64,000 nucleotides of DNA from Platanthera guangdongensis (Eukaryota > Streptophyta > Magnoliopsida > Asparagales > Orchidaceae): the NCBI GenBank assembly GCA_039583875.1, contig CM077149.1, positions 21,155,194 to 21,219,193 of the forward strand. Direction: 5' to 3'. The notes beneath the pieces are model-generated. The model had not been told where the DNA came from. It worked only from the letters and a program-made list of their open reading frames with translations, and did no database searches. Below, piece after piece: positions 21,868 to 33,352 of this stretch (the stretch's first letter is position 1; every line of letters starts with the position of its first letter). Both the position numbers and the translations under genes were made by a program.

Positions 21868-23027
21868 CTATAAATTAACTTATACTTGACACCACATCAG
21901 CTTGCTTCATGCCCTCTTGTAGACCAAGATTATAAACTCTAGGTTGGACTGGAGCATGATGGGACGCGGTTGACTCCACCGCCTTCCATTTCTCCTCATA
22001 AGTCGCTCCAGACTTCTTCTCGGACTTTGAACGTCCGCTCCAACACTCACGAGCAAAATGCCCCGTCTTCCCACAGTTGTAGCAAGATCCTGGGACTCGT
22101 CTTGTGGTTGCCGCCGACGCACCAGATGAAGGGGTGGAGTTCGAAGTCCTCTACTTCTTGTTCCATCTGCGGAATCCTGACTTTACACTAGGCACTTTGA
22201 ACTCTTCCTTCTTTTCTCCTGAGTCCTTCTTCTCATGCACCCTCTTGTCAACCTTCTCCAAAGACCGGGCCGAGTTAACCAAGGCTAGGAAGCCCTGCGC
22301 CTTAGGCCCAGCAAGGAGTAACTCTAGGTCACCACAAAGACCCTCATAAAATCGGTTGGTCTTCCTCTCCTCTTCCGTAAACATAGCCCCAGCATACCGA
22401 CCCAACCGTGTAAACTCGTGGAGGTACTCGTCCACGCTTCTGGATCCCTAGGTCAACCCAAGGTATTGGTTCTCCATCTCAAGCTTCTGAGCAGAGGTTA
22501 CATATTTGGCTAGGAACAATCTTTAAATTTCCTCCATAGGCACATTAGCAAGCTGCCTACCCACTAAGAGATGAAACTCCAACTCTTCCCACCACAGCCT
22601 CGCTTCACCCGCCAAAAGAAAAGTCGCTATGGTGTTCTTCTGCCACTCCTCAGTTAACATGGCTGTCAAAAACCTCTTTATCGTAATGAGATAGTCCTCA
22701 ACTTGAGCTGGCGTTCCAGTCCCATCAAATACTAGGGGATGAAAGCCCATTACATGCTTGAGCTGCTTATCCGTAGCTCTCCTCGGCTCTACAAGATCAA
22801 CTGCTGCGCGCTCCACCACTCTCGGCTCTGCCGCCCTAACTGGTTATTGCTCCACGACAGGAGGTGTGCGGTGCATTTGCCCTGAAGGTTGGGTATTAAT
22901 CATCACAAAAACGGCTTCAGCCACCATCCTGATGGTTTCCGTTGAAGGAGGTGTAGTAGGCATGTCTCTAGGTACACTACTTTCCGCCGATTGCGAACGC
23001 TCTGATTGACAAGCACCGCTCCTAGCT
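21868..23027 (-). pseudogene. Tekay-2 gag, broken
   Basis: Gag matching Tekay-1 domain by domain: KQLKHVMGFHPLVF, ATFLLAGEARLWWEELEF, DEYLHEFTRLGRYAG, then a basic KKEEFKVPSVKSGF region. A zinc-knuckle segment follows near 22030-22090, partly frameshifted. In-frame stops lie near 22845, 22523 and 22445. The start is inferred near 23027, just downstream of the leader. Overall similarity to Tekay-1 suggests the same family despite different LTR palindromes. Confidence 0.8.
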
Positions 23028-23241
23028 GCCTATAGAAGCAAATACACATGATTAGACGACAACCAAATTGCTAAAAGCAATCATTGGAACACTCAGACTC
23101 CACAAAACAAGTGTATTTTTCATTTCTAAGTGGACATTCATGGGTTCTTTTTTGATGTTATAATTTTGACACACACATGTGCTCACCACCCCTTAAAAGA
23201 ATTTGCCCACAAATTCATTTAAGCCTGACCGTAACCAGAAG

Positions 23242-23251
23242 TCTGATACCA
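23242..23251 (-). other. Primer-binding site of Tekay-2
   Basis: On the minus strand TGGTATCAGA, three bases inside the 5' LTR: an initiator-Met tRNA site. Confidence 0.8.
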
Positions 23252-23254
23252 AAT

Positions 23255-25195
23255 TGTAACACCCCATCCGTCACATGACATATAACAGAAGGTCCAGCTG
23301 GACCCCAACGCCATATACCACGGACAGTCGGAAGGGTTACATAAGAATATCCAAACTATCTAATTAAGACTACTCGTCCTACACAGGGCACTCTAGCGGA
23401 AGCTTTTAAATAGTTGAAAGAACCCAAAACTTAAATCCATAATCATGAATGTCCACATCCACACAACAGGAATGAAAACCAAATACAATGAAGGGTACAT
23501 GGTCTTATGGCCTTATAATAGTTCACTTAACAAATAGTGTCTTACATATATCGGCTCGCAGGCCGGACACACATGATAAAATGAAAACAACTATTCTCTA
23601 AGGCCTTCGAGGGCCAGCACGGCAACAAGGGCTCCAGCCCGCTATTTTGCACTCAGCTCTATAGCACCTGCAACAAACATTCCACCGCATGGTGGCAAAC
23701 AGGCAACATTCAGCAAAAGCCGACCAAATTATAACAATCCTGTCCCTTTCTCGGGACGTCGGTGCTCCTTCCCTGCAAATCATTAGCCCAGCTAAATAAT
23801 TATGTAAAAACATACTACGCCACAGGTGTAGGCTCGCGATGCCAAACACCCCGTGTACTCAGGGCACATTAATGGTGAATCCTGACACTTCAACGTCTTC
23901 ACCACCACCCCCAGGATGGCAACAACATAAGCATTTTAGCCTTTCTGACCACTGTCTAAGGCTCCCGACTATGCCAACGGCCAGTCCCCTTTTACGGTCT
24001 CTCGCACCGAACCACATAGCCCAGGTCCAATTCCACTTGCTCGTTGCTCAACCACGTAGTTCACCTTAAGACGTACAAACAAGCCAAGCTTCTCTCGGAT
24101 CCTACCATTTCCAAACAATCACATAACCCAGTTATGTTCAAGGCCGGTTCCCAGACCGACAAGTTAGTAGAACAACGATTCCACTCAGTTTTCCAAGTGC
24201 GCCTTGGAGCTAACCTCCAAGGATCCCTGCTGCAATCTACCATGTAGAAACCCGAAAACCCAATGCACAGAGTCTTCTCCGACAAATCATAACAAATGCA
24301 ACATCACCGATTCAGACCAACATGTTCGGGTAGGCTTCACACACAATGCCTATGCCCATACTTCGATTCCGGACTCTATATGCAACACAAGGGGGACTAT
24401 TCACATCAACACCAAGGAACACCACGCACTCACCGAACACACGCGGGAGCGGGATTCCCTATGCAGAAAGGAAGAGCTTCACATGCTCAAGTGGAGAATC
24501 ATTACCCTTGTAGTACACTTTGGCGCCATGGAAAAACTACACAGATGGAAATCTTTGCAACGAACGTCCTCCACGGATCCGCTCTCAGATCTCAAAACGG
24601 TGCTTCGATGCTCCGCCGGCGGCCGGAATACTCCTTCTTCTTCCACCTCTCTCTAACTCCTTGGAAAGAGAAAGCTTTGGAGAGAAGTGAAGGATTAACT
24701 CCCCTATTCCCGGCCTTAACAGAGCAGGAAACCATCCGGACTATTGGATCTTATTTAAAGAAAACGAACGGCTGAGATCCGCTCAAAAATCCCCAAACCT
24801 GGGCCGAACACGGCTTTGCACAAGGCCGTGTCCCAGGTCGTGTGCCTTGATCCAGGCACGATCGTCGAACACAGAGACTCACACGGGCTCAGACACGCCC
24901 GTGTCTCACTCGACACGCCCGTGTCGGGTCTCTCGACACGCCCGTGACTGGTGGTGTGTCACACATAATCGCCACGCCAACCGACACGACCCAACTGAAC
25001 ACGGGTAGGGACACGGGTATGAACACGCCCGTGTCACCCCTGACATGCCCGTGTCAAAAGTGTTCACGGCCTTGGACAAAACACCAGCCAGACACGGCCT
25101 TGGACACGCCCGTGTCCTAGGCCGTGTACCCCTATACAGGCACCAAAAATCCCTTTTTACGCGACCAACTCAAATACAATTTTCGGGGCGTTACA
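23255..25195 (-). mobile_element. 5' LTR of Tekay-2
   Basis: On the element strand it starts TGTAACGCCCCGAAAATTG and ends GGATGGGGTGTTACA. The LTR start matches Tekay-1 (TGTAAYGCCCCGAA). The promoter-proximal part (24800-25135) carries the GACACGCCCGTGTC repeats in the place where Tekay-1 has GTGTCGACAC repeats. Confidence 0.85.
24800..25135. repeat. GACACG(CC/GG)CGTGTC interrupted-palindrome cluster
   Basis: At least five close copies of a 14-bp interrupted palindrome with 6-bp arms GACACG/CGTGTC, plus several one-arm variants (ACACGGGTA, GGCCGTGT). Tekay-1 has a single copy of the same motif at about 3967-3980. Confidence 0.75.
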
Positions 25196-25914
25196 TTGCG
25201 TCCCTCCTCGTTCCATCAGTGCCTAAAATTCAGCAGTGGAGGAGTGCAAGTACGGATCAGGGGGGATCCAAAGGTGGCGAGGCAGTGCTACGTGACTGCC
25301 GTCAATACCATATCTTGGATGTAGGAGGTGTAGGAGCTATAAAAGGAGATGGAGAGGGAGGAGGAAGCTGCGAGGGAAGGAGAGATGAACCTAGATGAGG
25401 CCGGGGAGAAGATTGGAGAGGAAGCTGCGGGGAAGGGAGTAGTGAGCTTAGGTGAGGCTGAGGATGAGTTTGAGGAGGAGGTTGTGGATAAAGATAGGGA
25501 GAACCTAAGTGAGGCTGTAGCGAAGGCAGTGGAGGAGCAAGGGGTAGAGGGAGAAGCGAAGGGGGAGACCCAGAGGGGTGAAGGAGTGGAGTTGTCAGGG
25601 GGAGGCCTGTTGGAGACAATGGAGGTTGAGAGGGTAGAAGGTGAGGAGGAGCTGGGAGGAGAGGAGGAAAGGGCCGGCAGGGAGCAGTCTTAGCTAGAGC
25701 TTGCGGAGGAAGTCATGGAGATAGAGGTCATTAGCAAGGCAGGTAAGGTAGAGAAGGTGAGGGTCAGCGAGGGCTTGCACCCCGAAGACCATGCAAGGAT
25801 GTAGGAGTCCATCCAAAAGAATGTTGACATCTTTTCCTGGAGCGCGGCAGACATACCGGACATTGACGCTGAAGTGGCTTGCCACCGCTTGAACCTAGAC
25901 CCAAAGACGCACCT
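25196..25914 (+). pseudogene. Tat-1 protease end and acidic PR-RT linker
   Basis: This continues Tat-1 after Tekay-2. The first part (CGTCCCTCCTCGTTCCATCAG) aligns with 60272 onward in Tat-2. Then comes a Glu-rich stretch (repeats of the type EEAAREGEMNLDEAGEKIGE and LSEAV at 25349-25693), then the segment reading FSWSAADIPDIDAEVACHRLNLD, which precedes the RT in Tat elements. A TAG at 25693 and other lesions break it. It stops at 25914, where the gag-only-like element begins. Confidence 0.75.
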
Positions 25915-27608
25915 TGATGCATTGAACGTCTACTGTTCCGGTCGCACAAGTAATATAAAATGGGTGGCTTTCCCCAAGTATCGATCTCTTCAAGGAACAC
26001 AGTAAGGTGGAGTTAATTTCAAGGAGGACTTGAGATTGAAGTCCTTCGGTTGGAGTTAACTAAGGAGGATTTTGATGGTTGCAGAAATAGAAAATAAAAC
26101 ACTAACAACTACTCTTATGCAATGCCGCTATGCAATCCTTCGCCAAGTGGGATGGAAGACTACACGGGGCGCTATGCACCAAATCACTAGAAGGATGGAT
26201 GAGTAGGCTTGCAGATGAGGTGGTTACGATGGCAGAATGAGTGTCGAGAGCACCTCTTCGCTACGCACACCTTTAGCAATTGCTAGAGCGGCAAAATCGG
26301 ATGGGGGGCGGATGGAAATAAATGCGCAACTCAAGCAACTAAAGCGTAAAACCATAAAAGATCACATAGACATGAATGACATAAAGTTTACAACTAAAGT
26401 GCACATCATCAAAATAAATAGATTTAAACAACAATATTCAACAAGAAAGCATGAACAAGTCAAGAGATCAACCTAATCCGAAGGCTCGTCGAGGGGTCGC
26501 GGAAGGAATCGCCGGGTTATAAATCCGCGTCCAAGCTCGGTCCTCAACTACGTCCGGGGTAGAGGAGTCTGTCACTAACTCCCAATGAACCCGTCTTCTT
26601 CGTGTAACGATCCGGAAGAAAGTTGCAAGCTTCCCTTTGCCTGTTGGCTATGGCATCAAACCATGAAATAGAGCTCAAGATATGATGCAGAAGGGCGAGA
26701 GAAAGCACCGGCAAGATGTAGGCTTCGCGAGCATGCCCGGAGCATCTCTCCTTGGTGGAAGATGGAGGTGGAAAGGTGGGGCATTGCCCAAAAGGGCGGC
26801 TGGAATGGCCGGAATATGGATCCCTCCAAATGGTGAGAAATCTGCGCTTTAAATAGAAGCATGTCAGAAAATTAGGCAAGCACGGTTCTGCGCACGACCG
26901 TGTGCTAAACGTGCATTATTAAATTGAAGGCCAAGCTTGCAGAAGATGAAGCGTTGACCAGTGCGTTTTACTTCGCACACGGGCGATTCCGCCCGTGCTC
27001 AAAGGAAATCGCAGGGGTAGCGAAAGAAAGCAGGAAAACAAGAAAAACAGGTGGAACTGTGCGTTTTACTCGCACACGGGCGCTTCCGCCAGTGCGTCAA
27101 CAAATAGCACGATTAACCATAGAATGCAATAACAAGAAGCTACAGGAAAACAGTGCGTTCCCTTCGCGCACAGTTCCGAAGAAACCGTGCGTCCACCGCG
27201 CGTTAAGAAATTTGTCGAGCTCAGTTCGTCGAGCTCAGCTCGACGTTTCTCCTGTACAAACAAAGCGCACGATCACAAAAAACGCACGACCGTGCATTTT
27301 CCTCTAACCTGCATTCCAGACTTGGGGAAAACGCATCACCTGCATACAAACCAATAAAACTAAAGAGAGCCCTCCAGCATCACAGAAATGCAATGAAAAA
27401 CATTTAGAAAGAGCCCTTGGGGAGCACCATGTGCTTACCCCCAACAACAGAATGCGCAATTGCACACCCTTGGGCCAAAATAGTGCACGATATGGTCAAT
27501 GAACGAACGATGCAAATATAACCGATAACCGGTTGAAATGCAGTGCACGATTGAGAAAACAAGCCCAGATGATTCCAAAAAAACTCTATATAAACTGGAC
27601 TCATCACA
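25915..27608 (-). mobile_element. 3' LTR of the gag-only-like element
   Basis: On the plus strand TGATGCATTGAACG ... GGACTCATCACA, which gives TG...CA on the element strand. It aligns with 30940-30976 plus 44057-45725 at roughly 90% in stretches compared by eye, so this insertion is clearly older than Sirevirus-2. It contains ACTCTATATAAA at 27587-27598 and a GTCGAGCTCAGTTCGTCGAGC stretch at 27214-27234. Confidence 0.8.
26950..27300. repeat. CACGGGCG...CGCCCGTG inverted repeats and TCGTCGAGCTCAG repeats
   Basis: Several short inverted repeats of the form GCACACGGGCG...CGCCCGTGC alternate with CGTGCGTTTT-type words. At 27213-27250 there are three overlapping GTCGAGCTCAG / TTCGTCGAGCT / CTCGACG words. 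Confidence 0.65.
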
Positions 27609-27632
27609 CCCCCAGACTTACCTGTTTGGGCG
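27609..27632 (-). other. Polypurine tract of the gag-only-like element
   Basis: On the minus strand AAGTCTGGGGG directly precedes the LTR start TGTGATGAG. This is the expected priming site for plus-strand DNA. Confidence 0.65.
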
Positions 27633-29432
27633 TCCCGAGCAAACAAATTCTATGCAGATAGGGAAAATGATTTAGCTAACATAGAAATTGTGATAAGGAG
27701 TACCATGCAAAGTCGCATGCTCGTACGCGTAAAAATATAAATAGAGTAAATTTCTAAGTATGCAAAATAGTTTACACTTTTCACAATGCGTATCAAAATT
27801 TTATTCTTACTCAAAAATGGAATCACGGTGAATCTTCCGGTCACGCGTAGGGAGAAAGTAGACTAATCGCTATGCGAGCATTGCCGGATATTGGGGCTCG
27901 GGATAACCTCCGATGGAATCCACCAATGTCGGTGACCATATACTTGCCTGATTGCACTCTCTCCATGGCACTGGCTTGGTTCACACACGAATCAGTGGGA
28001 ATTTAGGTGAAGAGATGGGGCTTGGGTTTCAGTGAGGTAAACAAAGATAAATAAAAATGGCTACGCAACAAACACAACTGAGCTAGAATAAAAAAATACC
28101 TCTGCTAAGAAAAATACACACGGGTATACCACACCCCCAGAATTCATTTTTTTTCAAATATGGGTGTGTGCACAGCCTACTCCAAATACAATCTCCTCTC
28201 AATTAGAATTTACAATTATATTTTTTCTTTTTTCTTTTTTTTTAGTTTTCATTTTCACATAGACATCTTTTCAAATCATTTTTTTAAACAGTTTCAGCAA
28301 ATAGAAACTTTGGAGCACATCCACATATTCACATGTAATATAACCACATCAACACCGCAACATGAAAATGTAAAACATTAAAGCATCGACTTGGGTGTGC
28401 GACTAGAATCGGCTATGAGGCTTTGGTGAAATTCTTGTGGAGTTGAATCAAAAGAGGGGTAGGCACAATGGGGATATCAAAGATAAGACGTTAGGAATGG
28501 TACAAAGCTCAACCGGGCCAAAACGATGGCCTACATCAAACTCTTGCATGACTAACCAATACATATGCTTCAAGAATAGCTTGGGGCAAGTTCTTAGCCA
28601 ACAAGAAAGGCTATCCATCCTCCCGACTCGAACAATACGAACCTAACAGCCATCTACACACATCCCTATGCTACCGTCGGATTAGCCCCATATTCACCAA
28701 TTTTTCAGTAGAATAAAAAGCATTTACATAATTAGAAAAATATAAAACTATAAGCATACAGAAAAATTAAATCTACTACAAATTCTACACAAGATGAGAG
28801 CACTTGACTAGGAGAACAGCAAGGTCAATATTTTACTCCATCTCACAATCCTATGCCAGCACAAAAATTTTCCCAAATCATACAATAGAAACGAGTTTAA
28901 CTCGCAGCACGCTAACAGCTATGCACGCGCTCATGTGGGTACAGTGATGTGCGATGTAATGAACTAATCAAAATAAAATAATAAAAGCTTCTAGTATGCA
29001 CTTGAAATGTGTGCGTGCAAAAGTTAACACGTACTGACTCTCCCCCAGACTTAAACTAAGCTACACAGCATATGATATAGAAATTTAAATCAAATAGAGA
29101 CAAGGGAAGAGGTTACCCCATGCTCAACCAGTGAGCATACCAGAAGACGCGTGAAAAACAGAAGCGACTCCTCCATACAAAGAATCACAACCCCACTAAT
29201 ATGATTTGCCAAGAATACTGCAGGGGTGAGCTCTGCAAAAATAAAAGAAAAATATACAAAATCCAAAGAAATACTAAAACTAAAATAGACATGAAAAATA
29301 AAAATGCAGAAAATGAAAGATAAGTACTGGGGTTATTGTCATCCCAGTACGTCTTATTCGTCTAAGGAAAATGTTCTAGCTAATTGGCCTATGAAAAGAA
29401 AAAAAATGCACGGGTAACTGTTCCATTATCCA
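27633..29432. other. Non-coding internal region of the gag-only-like element
   Basis: 1.8 kb of AT-rich DNA with scattered purine and poly(A/T) tracts. I see no conserved ORF, no retroviral enzyme motif and no RNA gene in it. Confidence 0.6.
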
Positions 29433-30393
29433 TTACGGTAACAGGTACCTATATAGAGATAAAACAGTTACCCCTCTACCTAAATAAGAATACCTGCCCA
29501 ACACATGTAGAGGCAATAAGAAATAAGAAGAGAAGGAGCGCTGGTCCTCGCTCATCTTATCACACAAAAAATCCTTGCCCAGCAAGGTATCGTCTACAAG
29601 AAGACGACCGGAGGAGAGAGCAATAAATGGAGCTTCCTCAGCAGAGGAGGAATCAACCTCCTCGTGAAAGAGGATGTTATCATCCATGACTCGAGCTGAA
29701 AGCTCCAAGTCCTCTTGAAGCACCTGTGAAGACTCAACCCGCACAGGCTCAGATGCAAAAAGGGGATTAAGAAACAAAGGAGAAGAAAAACTGAAATAAT
29801 CAGAAAAAGGGGAAGTGGTCCCGGTCTCACTCCTAGTAGGATCCAAACATAGATCACCGTCGGTGTCATCTGAGTCATAGCAAGGGGAATTCAAGAGCTC
29901 GAGGTCATCGGTGGTAGTTTGGACCTCCTAATCCAACAAGGAAGTGAAAATTTCCTCATCAGAAAGGATCTCCTCATCATCCCACCTCAGCGCGTCATCA
30001 TGTTCCGAGTTGTCACACTCTCCATTGGAGAGAATAACGTCCTCATCCCACATTGGTGCAAACTCTGGTTCAGAATCACTATCTAGCATAACATGATCAA
30101 TACTCACTAAAAAATGGAGTAGATAATTCTTGCAAAGAAGGCGGAGGAACAACAACATCATAGAAAATATGTGCGGGTTCCTCCGGCGGTGAATCCAAAA
30201 GAGGGGAAGAATGCATAGGGAGAGACGGCACCGCAATGTCGCCACAATGATCAGCAGAAAGACTAATGGGTATATCTGCAGCAGTCCCCTATAAACAAGG
30301 TGGTATTGCGAATATATCATCAGAATCAGACGGGGCAGCCAGTTGAGAGGTGGATGGAACGATTCAGATATCCGATCCATCCTCCTCCTCCAA
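29433..30393 (-). pseudogene. Acidic Ser/Asp-rich region downstream of the zinc-knuckle ORF
   Basis: On the minus strand, two fragments in different frames read as one decayed acidic protein: LDSDSEPEFAPMWDED..., then DDEEILSDEEIF, then SDDTDGDLCLDP. Stops and at least one frameshift (about 30100) separate them from each other and from the zinc-knuckle ORF upstream. I do not recognise a named domain. It may be the C-terminal half of the same protein in the active ancestor. Confidence 0.5.
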
Positions 30394-30687
30394 CTAGCGC
30401 TGAAATTCTGTGCAATCTTTCAATACGTGATCTATGTTATGACAACACAAACATCGTTTTCCATTACTCCTCAGTCCTGGTGGGACTGGAGAGTAATAAG
30501 AAGAAGGTGAAGGCGTAGAAGAGAAGTGACCATAAGAATGGGGTATGGTGTATGAAGTACCACAAGATGACAGTGCTCCATACACTAAACCACGAGAAAT
30601 ATTCTCACTATCCTCATTATGGCACTCATCACTACTATGCCTATAATCCCCGCACCATCTGCAACGGATATTCATATAAGAATACAT
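30394..30687 (-). CDS. Small double CCHC zinc-knuckle ORF (gag-like nucleocapsid)
   Basis: A 97-residue ORF with two C-x2-C-x4-H-x4-C zinc knuckles: CRWCGDYRHSSDEC near residues 9-22 and CLCCHNIDHVLKDC near residues 79-92, separated by a Ser/Tyr/Pro-rich linker. Such knuckles bind RNA in Gag nucleocapsid domains. It is the first ORF after the primer-binding site on this strand, where gag should be, but the capsid domain is not recognisable. It ends at a TAG, after which acidic sequence continues in the same and adjoining frames. It may therefore be the remnant of a longer protein. Confidence 0.55.
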   Translation of the reverse strand: MYSYMNIRCRWCGDYRHSSDECHNEDSENISRGLVYGALSSCGTSYTIPHSYGHFSSTPSPSSYYSPVPPGLRSNGKRCLCCHNIDHVLKDCTEFQR

Positions 30688-30914
30688 GGTTCAAAAAGAA
30701 AGAATTCACCAATAGAAAAATTCTAAGCAAAATTAACTACACACCAGCAGATAAAAGAAAAGGAAAGCCTGCTGCAGAAAAATTAAAACTAGAAAAGGAA
30801 CAAAGAAAAATAAGCAACAATTCTAAAAACTAAAGAAAAGAAGAAACATGAAATGTACAAATGGAAAAGGGTTTCTATCTCCTATATCCCTCTCCAAAAA
30901 CTCACACGTCTGTG

Positions 30915-30933
30915 TTCCCCGACAATGACACCA
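30915..30933 (-). other. Primer-binding site of the gag-only-like element
   Basis: On the minus strand TGGTGTCATTGTCGGGGAA. This resembles the Asp-tRNA site TGGCGCCGTTGCCGGGGA used by Athila/Tat gypsy elements, with a few substitutions. It suggests the missing enzymes came from that gypsy branch. Confidence 0.65.
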
Positions 30934-30939
30934 AAAACT

Positions 30940-30976
30940 TGATGCGTTGAACGACAAGTGTACAGGTTGCACAAGT
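30940..30976 (-). mobile_element. 5' LTR of the gag-only-like element, inner fragment
   Basis: 37 bp of the LTR (TGATGCGTTGAAC ... GCACAAGT) before Sirevirus-2. The remainder lies at 44057-45725. Confidence 0.75.
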
Positions 30977-31262
30977 TGAAAGATATGGTACCTAAACACC
31001 TAGAGGGGGGGGGGGTGAATAGGTGACCTAATCCTTTTCTTGATTCTTTGTTGGCAGTCAACAGTTTATAACACAGATTTCTGAATAAGTAATCACAGCA
31101 CACAGCAATTCTCAACACAGTACAATCACAGCACAGAATACACAAGATTTTATAGTGGTTCCCCAATCTTTGGGTACATCCACTTTCCCCCTTCGCCTAT
31201 CTAGCAGTGTACTAGATTCGGCCAAACTTCTCCACTAGCTCAGAACCCAACAAGGTTCCTAC

Positions 31263-31420
31263 CTCAGGCCCAAAGCCTTACACTCAGCCAAAAGGCCTAC
31301 ACTCAGCCACCCAGGCCTACACTCAGCCAATCAAGGCTTACACTCAGCCAATTAAAGGCCTACACTCAGAGTTCTTCAACTCCTACACTCAGGCACCAAG
31401 CCCTACCCTCAGCCTTTATA
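31263..31420. repeat. CCTACACTCAGCCAA tandem repeats in Sirevirus-2 LTR
   Basis: About seven imperfect units of 18-22 bp. The same block is at 42260-42418 in the 5' LTR. Downstream of the TATA box on the element strand, so it would be transcribed. Confidence 0.75.
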
Positions 31421-32038
31421 AAATAGGCTTACAATCACTCAGATCCTATGGATCTTACAAGTTTAAAATAGAAATTACAAATGCTAACTCTACAACTCAG
31501 AAAGGATGAGAGGAGTTGAGAGTTTCTTGAAGAGTTCTTGGAAAAACTCAGCTTGATCCAAACTGACTTAGCTTTCTTCAAAGCTTCTTGAGTAGAACTG
31601 AATTAGTCTGAATCTTCTGCAGTTGATCCTTGATCTCTGCTTCTTGAAATCCAGATGACTCTGAATTGTTCTTCTCAGCCTTAGTTCCAAAGACTGAATC
31701 CTTAGTTGGAGCTCTCTCTCTCCAACTACTTAGATCTGCAGTTGGACTGCCTGATCTTCTTGTGTTGATCCTCTATGTATCACTTCTTGATTTAATCTGA
31801 TCAACTACTTCAATTATTCTCACAACAAGTAATGATTGTGAACAACTTGACCACTTAACAACTTAACTTCTTATTCTGTAAACTGTGGGTGCCTATTTAT
31901 AGGCTTCCTTCATGGTAACCGGCTGATCCAGTTTATAACAGACTTTTGACTTCTCTGACAGTTGCTGTAGACCGGCTGGATTGGCAGCTGTCATGTCAAC
32001 CAGTCACTTCTTGAAATTCTCTAACTGTCAGTTAGTGT

Positions 32039-32912
32039 CGAGACTTTCTGTTCTTAAGTGTCGACACTTATAGACCAAGTGTCGACACATGTTGTGTAAG
32101 TGTCGACACAAGTCTACAAGGTGTCGACACAATTCCTTGTATGTCTCGACACAGTTTCTTCTGCATGTGTCGACACTGAAATTGAGTGTCGACACAAGTA
32201 CTTATACTTCATTCTTTATCTGTATTCTTCTAAGTGTCGACACATCTCCTTTGTGTCGACACATCTTCATGTGTTGAAACTGTCAAGTGTCGACACTGAT
32301 TCTTGGTGTCGACACAAGTCTTCATTCTTGATTCTTCAGCTGAGTGTCGACACATTCCCTTAGTGTCGACACTTATACTTAGAATAATTTACAGCTTTTC
32401 TGTTCTTTGCTAAGTGTCGACACATCTCCTTGTGTCGACACTTTCTTCTAGTGTTGAGTCTTCTGGTTATGTGTCGACACATTGTGCTGAGTGTCGACAC
32501 ATTCTTCAAGTGTTGACTTCTTTGAGTGTGTGTCGACACATTATGCTGAGTGTCGACACATTCTTCATATGTTGACTCTGCTGATTGAGTGTCGACACAT
32601 TGTGTTGAGTGTCGACACTTGTACTTAGTCTCTGCAGAATTTTGCTGGGTGTCGACACAACTCCAAGTGTCGACACTTTCTGATGTTGACTCAGCTCTTC
32701 TAGGTGTCGACACTTCTGCTAAGTGTCGTCACAGCTTTTCTGCATCCTTCTGCACTGAGTGTCGACACAGCTCCAAGTGTCGACACTTTCTGACTGGTGT
32801 CGACTCTTCTTCCCAGGTGTCGACACAATGACTCCAAGTGTCGACACTGCATGTCTGGGTGTCGACACAAGCTTTCTCAAGTGTCGACACTTGCCCTCTG
32901 GGTGTCGACACA
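32039..32912. repeat. GTGTCGACAC palindrome array, Sirevirus-2 3' LTR
   Basis: 30 perfect copies by my count, plus a few one-base variants (GTGTCGAGAC, GTGTCGTCAC, TCTCGACAC), in 870 bp. Spacing is irregular, with dissimilar sequence between copies. This differs from the 20-bp tandem units of Tekay-1, so the palindrome itself is what is conserved. Confidence 0.95.
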
Positions 32913-33055
32913 TGGACTTAGAATTTTTAGCTTCAGTCCAGTGTATTCCTAACCTGCACAAGTAACTCAAACAAACATCAAATACATTCTGATGTATATC
33001 ATTGAGTTAGGTGAGGCTTCTTCAAATCAGGTACATTTGACCAATGTACCCAACA

Positions 33056-33075
33056 ATCTCCCCCTATTTGGAGAA
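33056..33075 (-). other. Polypurine tract of Sirevirus-2
   Basis: On the minus strand AATAGGGGGAGAT immediately before the 3' LTR start TGTTGGGTAC. Confidence 0.9.
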
Positions 33076-33352
33076 GTCATAACCCTTAGTCAATGATATA
33101 CACCACTCATAATTAAAAATTACAAAATGATGTAAAGCATATAAATGACAACAGGGTAAACTTGAACATGTAATAAAGCACACATGTATACTTATTAAAC
33201 ATTGCAGAACAATTAAGAAACACACATATTTCAGAACATTCATACTATATTTATCATATACTGTCCCAATAATGTTCCTTATACATTTTCAATGAAGTAT
33301 TACAATGTTTATCACTTAACAGATTACAACAAGCATCAAGTTAATTCCTAAT

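Larger units (their letters stand above)
15343..25195 (-). mobile_element. Tekay-2: Ty3/gypsy chromovirus with a repeat array in place of integrase
   Basis: A minus-strand element related to Tekay-1: 5' LTR 23255-25195, primer-binding site 23242-23251, gag, pol through RNase H to about 19727, then a foreign repeat array, then a 3' LTR that lacks about 290 bp at its array side. The flanks TTGCA (15338-15342) and TTGCG (25196-25200) match 4/5. Integrase, chromodomain and polypurine tract are absent, apparently lost when the array formed. Confidence 0.85.
30977..33055 (-). mobile_element. 3' LTR of Sirevirus-2
   Basis: 2079 bp, plus-strand TGAAAGATATGG ... GTACCCAACA. It contains about seven tandem copies of a CCTACACTCAGCCAA-like word (31263-31420), a TATAAATA box on the minus strand at 31894-31901, and 30 perfect GTGTCGACAC palindromes at 32055-32910. 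Confidence 0.92.

Noticed and set aside
25302..25619. Proline/leucine-rich ORF on the minus strand
   Set aside because: It is the antisense of the Glu-rich Tat-1 linker.
30552..30833. Lys-rich ORF on the plus strand
   Set aside because: It overlaps the zinc-knuckle ORF and the leader of a minus-strand element; composition follows the A-rich sequence and no domain is visible.
32039..32912. CRISPR array
   Set aside because: The repeats are 10-bp palindromes with irregular spacing inside a plant LTR, with no cas genes nearby.
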